Shown: one piece after another, positions 1-5,557 of the stretch | Layout of the letters: every line of letters starts with the position of its first letter | Numbering within the stretch: the first letter of the stretch is position 1 | Assembly (NCBI GenBank): GCA_013316495.1 | Contig: WSMP01000041.1 | Span: forward strand, 1-11,797 | Length of the DNA: 11,797 nt | Origin: Angelakisella sp. | GTDB taxonomy: Bacteria > Bacillota > Clostridia > Oscillospirales > Ruminococcaceae | Reading direction: 5' to 3' | Notes under the pieces: model-generated | Databases searched by the model: none | What the model was told of the DNA's origin: nothing | What the model saw: only the letters and a program-made list of their open reading frames with translations | Position numbers and translations under genes: made by a program

Positions 1-492
1 AACTACAGCTACGGCGGCACCGTCACCGCCAGGGTTACTTGTATTTTCTGTAACATCACTACTGGACATCTCTTTTGAAATTGTTGCAATGTCCGTTCCA
101 CTTTTGTCTTTTATCTGGATTGCAATTTCTTTTCCTGTCCCGGTATACTTTGCATTCTCTTGTACAACTGTGTAGTTACCATCTTTTCCCGAAAGAGTAC
201 ATTTTCCCTTTGCATCGTTTTCCGATGTGTCAAAAGAACCGGACAAGGATACCTGATTGCCCGTTGCATTTAACTTTGCATGGAGAGAATTATCAGCTTC
301 GAATTTAACAGTTACGGTTGCTTTGTTGCCTTCTTTTAGGGGTTTTGCGCTCAACTCATAGGTAATATTTGTAATGCCGGTGGTCGTAGTCGCCGCCCAC
401 GCTACCATACTGAAAAAGTACCCCAGGGTTCCCAGGATGATGAGAGTGGCTAGGGCGAAGGCGATGACCCGTTTGATAACCTTTGTTTTCAC
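1..492 (-). CDS. Secreted/membrane-anchored Ig-like (possibly COG1361 S-layer-like) protein, N-terminal 164 residues, truncated by the window edge
   Basis: An open frame runs from a GTG start at 492-490 to the left edge without a stop (164 codons). A GGAGGAG ribosome site lies inside the end of the upstream ATPase gene, whose TAA directly abuts this GTG, so the two are probably translationally coupled. Residues 1-35 are a basic start (MKTKVIKRV), a hydrophobic core and an AWA end, which suggests a signal peptide or N-terminal anchor. The next ~110 residues are rich in T, K, S, N and G with alternating hydrophobics, as in an extracellular Ig-like beta domain, followed by a Ser/Asn/Gly linker (SSSDVTENTSNPGGDG). 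The 3' part (1-370) is about 40% GC, far below its neighbours. Pairing with a LolD/MacB-type ATPase suggests a COG1361-like exported protein serving that transporter, but this is inference; the C-terminus and any permease lie outside the window. Confidence 0.7.
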   Translation of the reverse strand, partial: MKTKVIKRVIAFALATLIILGTLGYFFSMVAWAATTTTGITNITYELSAKPLKEGNKATVTVKFEADNSLHAKLNATGNQVSLSGSFDTSENDAKGKCTLSGKDGNYTVVQENAKYTGTGKEIAIQIKDKSGTDIATISKEMSSSDVTENTSNPGGDGAAVAVV

Positions 493-1398
493 TTACTTCT
501 CCTCCAATGCTGCTGGTGTTTGTTTCTCGTTCTCCTGTCCCTCGCCAAAGGCGGTGTTCACCTCTGGAACGGCGGAAGGCTCGGTTCCTTCGTTTGCGGC
601 TTTCTGCTCCTCCGCCGGTGGCTCCCCTGGGGCCGGTTCCTGGGGCGGGAGCTGGTCGTTTTCCCAGGCGGCCTTCCGGGCGGCCTCTTCCTTCTCCACA
701 TCAAAGAGGGACTGGTTGACGGCGTCCTTCACCACCCGCCCGTCCATAATGGTGACGATGCGGTCGGCGTAGTTGGCCAGATTCCGGTCGTGGGTCACCA
801 GCACAATGGTGATTTTCTGCTGGCGGGAGAAGTTTAAAAACAGCTCCATAATCTCCCTGGTGGTCTTGGTGTCCAGGTTGCCGGTGGGCTCGTCGGCAAA
901 GACCACCTTGGGCCGGGCCGCAAAGGCCCTGGCGATGCCCACGCGCTGCTGCTGGCCGCCGGACATCTCCGCCGGGGTGTGCTTCATCCGGCTCTCCAGC
1001 CCCACCGCCTTTAGCATTTCCTTGGCGATGGCGGTGCGCTTGCGCTTGGATACCCCCCGGAAGGTGAGGGGCATGGCCACATTTTCGATGGCGCTCATCC
1101 CCGGCAGGAGGTTGTAGGACTGGAACACAAAGCCGATGCTCTTTTGCCGGAAATGGGCCAGCTGCTTTTCGGTCATCTTGGAGATATTCTTTCCCAGAAT
1201 ATACACATTTCCCCTGGTGGGCTTTTCCAGCCCCGCCAGCTGGTTCAAAAGGGTGGATTTGCCGGAGCCGGAGGTGCCCAGAATGCAGCAGACTTGTCCC
1301 TCCGCAATCTCCAGATTGATGCAGTCCAGGGCCACCACCACCTCCGGACCCACCCGGTAGGCCTTTCTTAGGTCCACCGTCTTAATGATTGATGCCAA
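493..1398 (-). CDS. ABC transporter ATP-binding protein, LolD/MacB-like, with acidic C-terminal tail
   Basis: This is a cytoplasmic ATPase driving an ABC transporter of the LolD/MacB/FtsE-type group; the substrate is unknown. Numbered from the TTG at 1398-1396 (301 aa), it shows Walker A GTSGSGKST (41-49), a Q-loop glutamine near 93, signature MSGGQ (145-149), Walker B VVFADE (165-170), the D-loop region GNLD and H-loop His near 203. After the ABC fold (~residue 223) comes a ~78-residue tail rich in Glu, Pro, Gln and Ala, absent from ordinary LolD-like ATPases. The frame could open at TTG 1461 or GTG 1410. TTG 1461 overlaps a likely -10 box, so it is unlikely. TTG 1398 has GGTGGG about 7 nt upstream and gives the usual family N-terminus; GTG 1410 remains possible. 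The next gene downstream is a secreted protein with no gap. No permease is visible. Confidence 0.88.
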   Translation of the reverse strand: MASIIKTVDLRKAYRVGPEVVVALDCINLEIAEGQVCCILGTSGSGKSTLLNQLAGLEKPTRGNVYILGKNISKMTEKQLAHFRQKSIGFVFQSYNLLPGMSAIENVAMPLTFRGVSKRKRTAIAKEMLKAVGLESRMKHTPAEMSGGQQQRVGIARAFAARPKVVFADEPTGNLDTKTTREIMELFLNFSRQQKITIVLVTHDRNLANYADRIVTIMDGRVVKDAVNQSLFDVEKEEAARKAAWENDQLPPQEPAPGEPPAEEQKAANEGTEPSAVPEVNTAFGEGQENEKQTPAALEEK

Positions 1399-1450
1399 CT
1401 TCTTTCCCACCGTCCATTCTGTCCAGGCAAAAAGCCTGTCTAATACTATA

Positions 1451-1479
1451 TGTATATACAATATACTACTATACTACAA
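1451..1479 (-). promoter_or_regulatory. Putative promoter of the ABC ATPase operon
   Basis: On the minus strand TTGTAG (1479-1474) and TATACA (1456-1451) are separated by exactly 17 nt in an AT-rich stretch. The -10 sits within a 10-bp perfect palindrome, TGTATATACA (1451-1460), which could be a regulator site. Transcription from here would begin after the upstream-most TTG codon (1461), supporting the later start. The predicted leader holds a small hairpin CAGGC-TTTTT-GCCTG (1438-1424). Confidence 0.5.
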
Positions 1480-1645
1480 ATTGGAGAAGGCCGCAACCGT
1501 TTTTCCCTTAAAAATCCTGAAGAATTCCTGATTTTTTCACCCTGCCAAAAAAGAGGACAAAGGAACATCTAATATAACGATAAAAACACGTCATTTATTC
1601 GTGCCAAAAAAATTAAATTTTATTGCATCTCCTGTGCCCAAAGGT

Positions 1646-1675
1646 TTGAAAAAATTGCCCGCCTTATGGTATACT
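1646..1675 (+). promoter_or_regulatory. Putative sigma-A promoter of the degV-family gene
   Basis: TTGAAA (1646-1651) and TATACT (1670-1675) are separated by 18 nt, and the -10 carries a TG extension (TGG just before it). The box lies downstream of an in-frame ATG at 1666, so that ATG cannot be the translation start, and the start at 1744 is favoured. The ~280-bp gap between the divergent ABC operon and this gene is AT-rich and shows no other gene. Confidence 0.65.
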
Positions 1676-1691
1676 ATAAAAAATCAAAATT

Positions 1692-1723
1692 GGCGGGTTT
1701 TTCCTCCCCGCCTGTGTCACAGG
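1692..1723 (+). promoter_or_regulatory. Structured 5' leader: hairpin plus adjacent palindrome
   Basis: Between the promoter and ribosome site of the DegV gene lie two adjoining symmetric elements. One is GGCGGG (1692-1697) paired with CCCGCC (1707-1712) across a 9-nt loop. The other is a near-continuous palindrome CCTGTGTCACAGG (1711-1723). They share two bases, so as RNA they would be partly exclusive. The first could be a leader hairpin and the second a repressor site or alternative stem. No known riboswitch class is recognised. Confidence 0.35.
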
Positions 1724-1743
1724 TTATATTAAGGAGTGTCACC

Positions 1744-2619
1744 ATGGAACAGAACTATGTCATCGTCACCGATTCCTCCTGCGATTTGCCGGCGGAGCTT
1801 GCCCAGGAGCTGGAGCTTGCCGTCCTGCCCCTCACCCTCACCCTGGGGGGAAAGGAATACGCCAACTACCTGGACGGGCGGGAGATTGGTTTTTCGGAAT
1901 TTTACGGCCGCATTCGCCAGGGGGAGGTGGCGGTGACCGCCGCCGCCAACCTGGAGGGCTACCTTTCCATTATGGAGCCCATCCTCCAGGCGGGCAAGGA
2001 CATCCTGCTGCTGGTCTTTTCCTCCGGCCTCAGCAGCACCTACCAGGTCTCCCTTCTGGCGGCGGAGGAGCTTTCCCAGAAGTATCCCCAGCGGAAGATT
2101 CTTCCGGTGGATACCCTCTGCGCCTCCATGGGCCAGGGCCTGCTGGTCTACCTGGCCGCCCGGCAGCGGGGGGAGGGCAAGAGCCTCCAGGAGGTGCGGG
2201 ACTGGGTGGAAAAGGAGAAATACCACCTTTGCCACTGGTTTACCGTGGACGACCTGATGTACCTGAAGCGGGGCGGCCGCCTCAACGCCGCCACCGCCCT
2301 GGTGGGCACCGCTTTGGGCATCAAGCCGGTGCTGCACATCGATAACGAGGGTCATCTCATCAACATGGGGAAGGCGCGGGGCCGCCGGGCCTCCCTTACC
2401 GCCCTGGTGGATAAAATGGCGGAGCTGGCGGTGGAGCCCCAGGGGCAGGTGGCGTTCATCAGCCATGGGGACTGCCTGGAGGACGCCAAGGCGGTGGAGC
2501 AGATGCTCAAACAGCGCCTGGGGGTAAAGAAGGTTATCATCAGCTACGTAGGCCCGGTGATTGGCGCTCATACCGGCCCCGGCGTGGTAGCCCTTTTCTT
2601 CCTGGGGAAGGAACGGTAA
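1744..2619 (+). CDS. DegV family fatty-acid-binding protein (FakB-like)
   Basis: DegV proteins bind a fatty acid. FakB members present it to the kinase FakA, making acyl-phosphate for phospholipid synthesis; many DegV paralogues have no assigned partner. The protein is 291 aa, normal for the family. Visible family features are the N-terminal VIVTDSSCDLP (residues 6-16), Thr65 and Ser93 (in VFSSGLSSTYQ) at positions matching carboxylate-binding residues of FakB, the MYLKRGGRL segment, and the C-terminal VGPVIGAHTGPG with His near 276. The usual TSQ after the second strand is replaced by TAAAN. The ATG at 1744 is chosen because AAGGAG (1731-1736) lies 7 nt upstream and the promoter overlaps the earlier in-frame ATG at 1666. 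It is monocistronic with its own terminator. No fakA-like kinase gene lies nearby, so the ligand and partner are unknown. Confidence 0.95.
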   Translation: MEQNYVIVTDSSCDLPAELAQELELAVLPLTLTLGGKEYANYLDGREIGFSEFYGRIRQGEVAVTAAANLEGYLSIMEPILQAGKDILLLVFSSGLSSTYQVSLLAAEELSQKYPQRKILPVDTLCASMGQGLLVYLAARQRGEGKSLQEVRDWVEKEKYHLCHWFTVDDLMYLKRGGRLNAATALVGTALGIKPVLHIDNEGHLINMGKARGRRASLTALVDKMAELAVEPQGQVAFISHGDCLEDAKAVEQMLKQRLGVKKVIISYVGPVIGAHTGPGVVALFFLGKER

Positions 2620-2629
2620 TACAGTTTTC

Positions 2630-2662
2630 AAGGCTCCGCTTCGGCGGGGCCTTATATTTTTG
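2630..2662 (+). terminator. Rho-independent terminator after the degV-family gene
   Basis: A 10-bp stem (2630-2639 with 2644-2653, one G-U pair) closed by a TTCG tetraloop is followed by ATATTTTT. It begins 10 nt after the TAA of the DegV gene and separates it from the padR promoter. Confidence 0.85.
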
Positions 2663-2671
2663 CAGAACCTA

Positions 2672-2700
2672 TTGACATATAATATTATACGATATATAAT
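2672..2700 (+). promoter_or_regulatory. Perfect-consensus sigma-A promoter of the padR operon
   Basis: TTGACA (2672-2677), an exact 17-nt spacer and TATAAT (2695-2700) match the vegetative sigma factor consensus at every position. Such a strong core in front of a repressor gene suggests that output is held down by a repressor rather than by a weak promoter. Confidence 0.85.
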
Positions 2701-2704
2701 ATCG
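2678..2704 (+). promoter_or_regulatory. Palindromes overlapping the padR promoter, probable PadR operator
   Basis: A perfect 12-bp palindrome TATAATATTATA (2678-2689) fills most of the spacer and is followed at once by CGATAT-ATA-ATATCG (2690-2704), which covers the -10 box. A partial third copy, AATATTATA, follows in the leader (2716-2724). PadR proteins commonly repress their own promoters at AT-rich palindromes, so autoregulation is the simplest reading. Binding itself is inference. Confidence 0.6.
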
Positions 2705-2748
2705 TTACAGCAACAATATTATAGACGGATGAAAGGAGTGCGAGAGCC

Positions 2749-3081
2749 ATGACGATTACCCCCAGCGCCGCCCTGATGGATGCCATTGTCCTTTCGGTGG
2801 TGGCAAGGGACGGCACCTATGGCTACAAAATCACCCAGGATATCCGGGCCGTGATGGAAATCTCCGAATCCACCCTTTACCCGGTGCTGCGGCGGCTGCA
2901 AAAGGATGGGTGTTTGGATGTGTACGACCAGGAGTTTGCCGGCAGGAACCGGCGGTATTACCGAATCACCCAGCAGGGGCAGGCCCAGCTTGCGGAGGCC
3001 CTGGGGGAATGGGAGCGGTACAAGGGCAGGCTGGACGCCATCTTTTACAGCGGCGCCAGCAGCAATGGAGGGAAAGTATGA
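2749..3081 (+). CDS. PadR family transcriptional regulator
   Basis: This is a 110-residue winged-helix DNA-binding protein of the short PadR (PadR-s2) type. It shows the family hallmarks GYKITQDI (25-32), the recognition helix SESTLYPVLRRLQKDG (39-54), and the wing with GRNRRYYRIT (65-74), followed by a short dimerisation helix. The ATG at 2749 has AAAGGAG (2732-2738) 10 nt upstream. It is the first gene of a five-gene operon, and its stop overlaps the start of the HAAS/DUF1700 gene. In this two-gene arrangement the PadR protein is usually taken as the DNA-binding output and the HAAS membrane protein as the sensor or modulator. It probably represses its own promoter through the palindromes at 2678-2704. 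The inducer is unknown. Confidence 0.95.
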   Translation: MTITPSAALMDAIVLSVVARDGTYGYKITQDIRAVMEISESTLYPVLRRLQKDGCLDVYDQEFAGRNRRYYRITQQGQAQLAEALGEWERYKGRLDAIFYSGASSNGGKV

Positions 3082-3782
3082 TGACAAAACAGGAATTTAT
3101 GTACCGGCTGGCGCAGCAGCTTGTTTCCCTGCCGCCGGAGGAGCGCCTCTGCGCCTTGAAGTTCTATGATGAATACTTCGCCGACGCGGGGGAGGAAAAC
3201 TGGGAGGCGCTGCTGCGGGATCTGGGCAGCCCGGAGGAGGTGGCCCGCACCATCCAGGAGGACTTTGCCCAGCGCAACCCTGGCTACAACCCCAGCGGCT
3301 CCTACGCTTACCGTCCCGGTCCCCAGTACCGGCCGGGGCAGGGCCCCCAGACCTATACCACCAACCCGGAGACCTACGTCCAGCGGGGTTACGGTCCCCA
3401 GCCCGCCGTCTACCAAAAGCGCTCCGGCTGCGGCACGGTGCTGGTTGTGATGCTGCTGATTCTGGGCTCGCCCCTGTGGCTGGTGCTGCTCATTGCCGCC
3501 CTGGGGGTCTTTATTGGCCTGGTAGGGGCTGTCATCGGCGTTGTGGCGGCGGTGGTGGCGCTGATCGTCTCCCTGGTGGGGGCGGGGGTGGTTTGCGCAT
3601 GGGGAGGCATCACCACCCTGGCCCTGACCCCCGGCCTGCGCCTGCTGGCCCTGGGGGGCGGCTTGATGGCCACCGGGGGCGGACTGCTGATTTTTGCCCT
3701 TTGCGTCTGGCTGGCGGTGAATGTTCTGCCCCCGGTGTTCCGGTGGCTGGTGGACCTTTGCCGCAGGCCCTTCCAAAAGTGA
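3078..3782 (+). CDS. HAAS/DUF1700-type signalling membrane protein
   Basis: The protein has 234 residues from the ATG at 3078; the ATG at 3081 is equally possible and better spaced from GGAGG (3067-3071). The start overlaps the padR stop (ATGA), indicating translational coupling. Residues 1-66 form a helical domain typical of DUF1700/HAAS partners of PadR: MTKQEFMYRLAQQL, a Leu-Pro-rich turn, FYDEYFADA, then DLGSPEEVARTI. Residues 67-115 are a flexible linker rich in Pro, Gly, Tyr and Gln. Residues 118-222 are very hydrophobic, with about four membrane segments (near 120-140, 143-170, 175-195, 198-220), Gly-rich in the middle, ending in a short basic tail. The likely job is to sense membrane state and modulate PadR; this is inferred from gene pairing. 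Confidence 0.85.
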   Translation: MMTKQEFMYRLAQQLVSLPPEERLCALKFYDEYFADAGEENWEALLRDLGSPEEVARTIQEDFAQRNPGYNPSGSYAYRPGPQYRPGQGPQTYTTNPETYVQRGYGPQPAVYQKRSGCGTVLVVMLLILGSPLWLVLLIAALGVFIGLVGAVIGVVAAVVALIVSLVGAGVVCAWGGITTLALTPGLRLLALGGGLMATGGGLLIFALCVWLAVNVLPPVFRWLVDLCRRPFQK

Positions 3783-3796
3783 AACGGAGGTAACGA

Positions 3797-4696
3797 ATGA
3801 TGCGCAGTTTTTATAAAATAATTTGCGGGGCCGCGGTGGCCTTTCTCTCCCTGGGGCTGCTGCTGGGGGCTATGGGCTTTCTCCTGGGGGGACGTCCGGG
3901 GGGACTGTACGAATACAGCCAGGGGGTGGAGCTTCCCCTGGTGGGCAGCGGGCGGTTTGGTATTCTGCGCTGGGGCAATCCCCTTTACGGCCGGGATACG
4001 GTGGAGATGAACTACACCTACACCGGAGAAAAGGCCCAGATTCGCAGGCTGGACTTTGACCTTTCCTGCGCCAATGTTACCATCCGGGAAGGGGAGGCCT
4101 TCTGGGTGCGGGCGGAGAAGATCAACGCCAAGCGCTTCCGCACCGAGGTCAACGGGGACACCTGGGAGATTGAATGCGACGTCAAAAATGTGGGACGTAT
4201 GGGTGGTGACCGCGCCCCGAACATCACCATCACCATTCCCAAGGGCTTTGTAGCAGAGGAGCTGGAGCTGGACAACGCCATGGGCACCATGGAGGTGCGG
4301 GACCTGGCCGCCCAGCAGTCCTCCATCCTGGTAGGAATGGGGGACCTGGTTGTCAAGAACTTTTCCTCCGGGGACTGCGCGCTGGAGATTGGCATGGGCT
4401 CCCTGGAGCTTTCCGGCAGCATCACCGGCCGGGGAAGCATCAACTGCGGCATGGGCAGCGCCATCCTTGCCCTGAAGGGGGAACCAGCGGACTATGGGTA
4501 CACCGCCACGGTGGGGATGGGATCGGTGACCATCGCCGGGAAGGAGCTGGATACAGACAGCAATTCGACCCCCGGCCCCTGGGAGATCGCCGAGATTGGG
4601 GGGCTGGGCGGGAGCCGCTCCTGGAACACGGAGGCCCCCAACTTCTTCTACATCGACTGCGGCATGGGCTCGGTGGATATCCAGTTTGTAAAATAA
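3797..4696 (+). CDS. DUF4097 (toastrack/putative adhesin) membrane-anchored beta-repeat protein
   Basis: This is a 299-residue protein with an N-terminal hydrophobic segment (residues 6-31), probably an uncleaved membrane anchor. It is followed by an extracytoplasmic domain of short beta strands matching DUF4097-type stacked-strand proteins. A turn motif, Met-Gly followed by Ser/Asp/Thr and a hydrophobic strand, recurs with Met at residues 162, 181, 200, 219, 241 and 290. The first four are exactly 19 residues apart, as expected for one turn of a stacked beta solenoid. The gene follows the HAAS gene by 14 nt, with GGAGG (3785-3789) before the ATG at 3797. DUF4097 domains co-occur with PspC and Lia-type proteins in Gram-positive envelope-stress loci, so a surface or membrane sensing role is likely. 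'Adhesin' in the database name is not evidence for adhesion. Confidence 0.85.
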   Translation: MMRSFYKIICGAAVAFLSLGLLLGAMGFLLGGRPGGLYEYSQGVELPLVGSGRFGILRWGNPLYGRDTVEMNYTYTGEKAQIRRLDFDLSCANVTIREGEAFWVRAEKINAKRFRTEVNGDTWEIECDVKNVGRMGGDRAPNITITIPKGFVAEELELDNAMGTMEVRDLAAQQSSILVGMGDLVVKNFSSGDCALEIGMGSLELSGSITGRGSINCGMGSAILALKGEPADYGYTATVGMGSVTIAGKELDTDSNSTPGPWEIAEIGGLGGSRSWNTEAPNFFYIDCGMGSVDIQFVK

Positions 4697-4708
4697 GGAG
4701 GCGCTGTG

Positions 4709-5080
4709 ATGTCGCTTTTGGGCAATCTCATCTGGTTTCTTTTCGGCGGGCTGTGGATGGGCCTGGGGTGGGTGCTGGCGGGGCTGCTGTGGTGCGTCAC
4801 CATTGTGGGCATCCCCATCGGTATGCAGTGCTTTAAGCTGGCGGGGCTGGCCTTCTTCCCCTTTGGCAAGGAGGTGGTTTATGGCGGGGGGCTGGGCTCC
4901 TTCTTCCTGAACCTCCTTTGGCTGGCGGTAAGCGGCCTGCCCCTGGCCTTCCAGGCCATCGCCACCGGATGCGTCTTTTGCGTCACCATTGTGGGTATCC
5001 CCTTTGGGATGCAGTGCTTCAAGCTGGCAAAACTCTCGCTGATGCCGTTTGCCACAAGCGTGATGCCAGCCCGGTGGTAG
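4709..5080 (+). CDS. YccF domain (DUF307) inner-membrane protein
   Basis: This is a 123-residue hydrophobic protein of family-typical length with two copies of the YccF motif. Residues 29-45 and 91-107 each read CVTIVGIP(I/F)GMQCFKLA, and each is followed by a PFGK/PFAT-like turn. Each motif follows a hydrophobic helix (near 5-28 and 65-90), suggesting two membrane helix/amphipathic units. The ATG at 4709 is preferred to the GTG at 4706 because AAGGAGG (4695-4701) lies 7 nt before it. The gap from the DUF4097 stop is only 12 nt. The function of YccF is not established; its place among DUF4097 and PspC genes suggests a role in membrane integrity or stress. Confidence 0.92.
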   Translation: MSLLGNLIWFLFGGLWMGLGWVLAGLLWCVTIVGIPIGMQCFKLAGLAFFPFGKEVVYGGGLGSFFLNLLWLAVSGLPLAFQAIATGCVFCVTIVGIPFGMQCFKLAKLSLMPFATSVMPARW

Positions 5081-5108
5081 TTTGTTACAGATACAAGGAG
5101 GAATCGCT

Positions 5109-5309
5109 ATGGAACCGAAAAAACTGTACCGCATTCAGGAGGACCGCAAAATCTGCGGGGTCTGTGCGGGTGTTGCGGAATATTTGAATATGGATGTGAC
5201 CCTGGTGCGCATCCTTTGGGCGGCGGGCACCCTCTGCTACTCCATCGGCTTTTGGGCCTATCTGTTTTGCGCCATCTTTCTGCCGGATAAGCCGGGGCAG
5301 GGGCAGTAA
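5109..5309 (+). CDS. PspC domain protein
   Basis: This is a 66-residue protein consisting almost only of a PspC domain: KLYRIQEDRKICGVCAGVAE (residues 5-24), YLNMDVTLVRILW, then one hydrophobic segment (about 35-57) ending FLPDK. PspC is a small membrane protein of phage-shock and Lia-type envelope stress responses, sensing or relaying membrane damage. The ATG at 5109 has AAGGAGG (5095-5101) 7 nt upstream; an in-frame ATG at 5082 lies before that ribosome site and is disfavoured. It is the last gene of the padR operon, 28 nt after the YccF gene, and is followed by a hairpin with a T run. No pspA homologue is present in the window. Confidence 0.93.
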   Translation: MEPKKLYRIQEDRKICGVCAGVAEYLNMDVTLVRILWAAGTLCYSIGFWAYLFCAIFLPDKPGQGQ

Positions 5310-5340
5310 AAGCGGCGGGAGTGGCCCAAACACGCTTTTT
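5308..5340 (+). terminator. Putative terminator of the padR-pspC operon
   Basis: AAAAGCG (5308-5314) pairs with CGCTTTT (5333-5339). An inner GGG/CCC pairing is possible within the loop, and the 3' arm ends in five T. The hairpin overlaps the TAA of the PspC gene and lies just before the structured repeat at 5342. The 18-nt outer loop makes it weaker than the other terminators here. Confidence 0.5.
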
Positions 5341-5341
5341 C

Positions 5342-5420
5342 TGCCAATCTGGGCTGCCGCCCACCCTGCCTTCTTTTTCTTCTTGCAAAAGAAGAAAAAG
5401 AAGCAAAAAGAAGAATGGCA
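5342..5420 (+). repeat. Structured intergenic repeat, copy A (79 bp)
   Basis: The element is bounded by TGCC and GGCA and contains two hairpins. The first is TGGGC-TGCC-GCCCA (5350-5363). The second is a perfect 15-bp pyrimidine/purine stem, 5370-5384 with 5389-5403, around a GCAA loop. A related copy lies in reverse orientation at 6006-6086. The copies share the opening TGCCAATCTGGG, the long stem, and an ending of CAAAAAGAA then GGCA. It resembles a repetitive extragenic or MITE-like family. No transposase and no target duplication are visible. Confidence 0.75.
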
Positions 5421-5495
5421 AAAGATTTTCATAACACAGCGAATTCAGCAGGAAAAAGCTGCGTGGTTTGGACGCTCCCAAAAGCGGCCCGCCTC

Positions 5496-5526
5496 TTGAC
5501 TTGGAGCCTGCTCCAGGGTGTAGAAT
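5496..5526 (+). promoter_or_regulatory. MerR-type promoter/operator with 19-bp spacer
   Basis: TTGACT (5496-5501) and TAGAAT (5521-5526) are separated by 19 nt, the overlong spacing typical of promoters that MerR proteins activate by untwisting DNA. The spacer begins with a dyad, TGGAGC-CT-GCTCCA (5502-5515), between the two boxes. It sits directly upstream of the merR-family gene, so autoactivation is expected. Confidence 0.8.
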
Positions 5527-5557
5527 AAGAAAAAACGCCAACAGGGAGGTTTTTTCT

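Noticed and set aside
1510..1536. AAAAATC/GATTTTT inverted repeat in the gap between the ABC and DegV genes.
   Set aside because: The stem is 7 bp of mostly A-T in AT-rich DNA, not adjacent to a gene end, and could easily arise by chance.
1729..2631. A 300-codon minus-strand frame opposite the DegV gene.
   Set aside because: The sense-strand DegV protein is complete with clear motifs, ribosome site and terminator; the antisense product is His/Gly/Leu-rich without a family pattern.
3410..5134. A 574-codon open frame on the minus strand across the HAAS, DUF4097 and YccF genes.
   Set aside because: It is antisense to four well-supported genes, its translation is rich in His, Pro, Gln and Gly with no recognisable domain, and it lacks a ribosome site. 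Long antisense frames are common in GC-rich coding DNA.
5308..5557. The strong purine/pyrimidine hairpin at 5370-5403 as the operon terminator.
   Set aside because: There is no T run after it on either strand and it recurs, inverted, after merR. It is better treated as a repeat element, with the hairpin at 5308-5340 as the terminator candidate.
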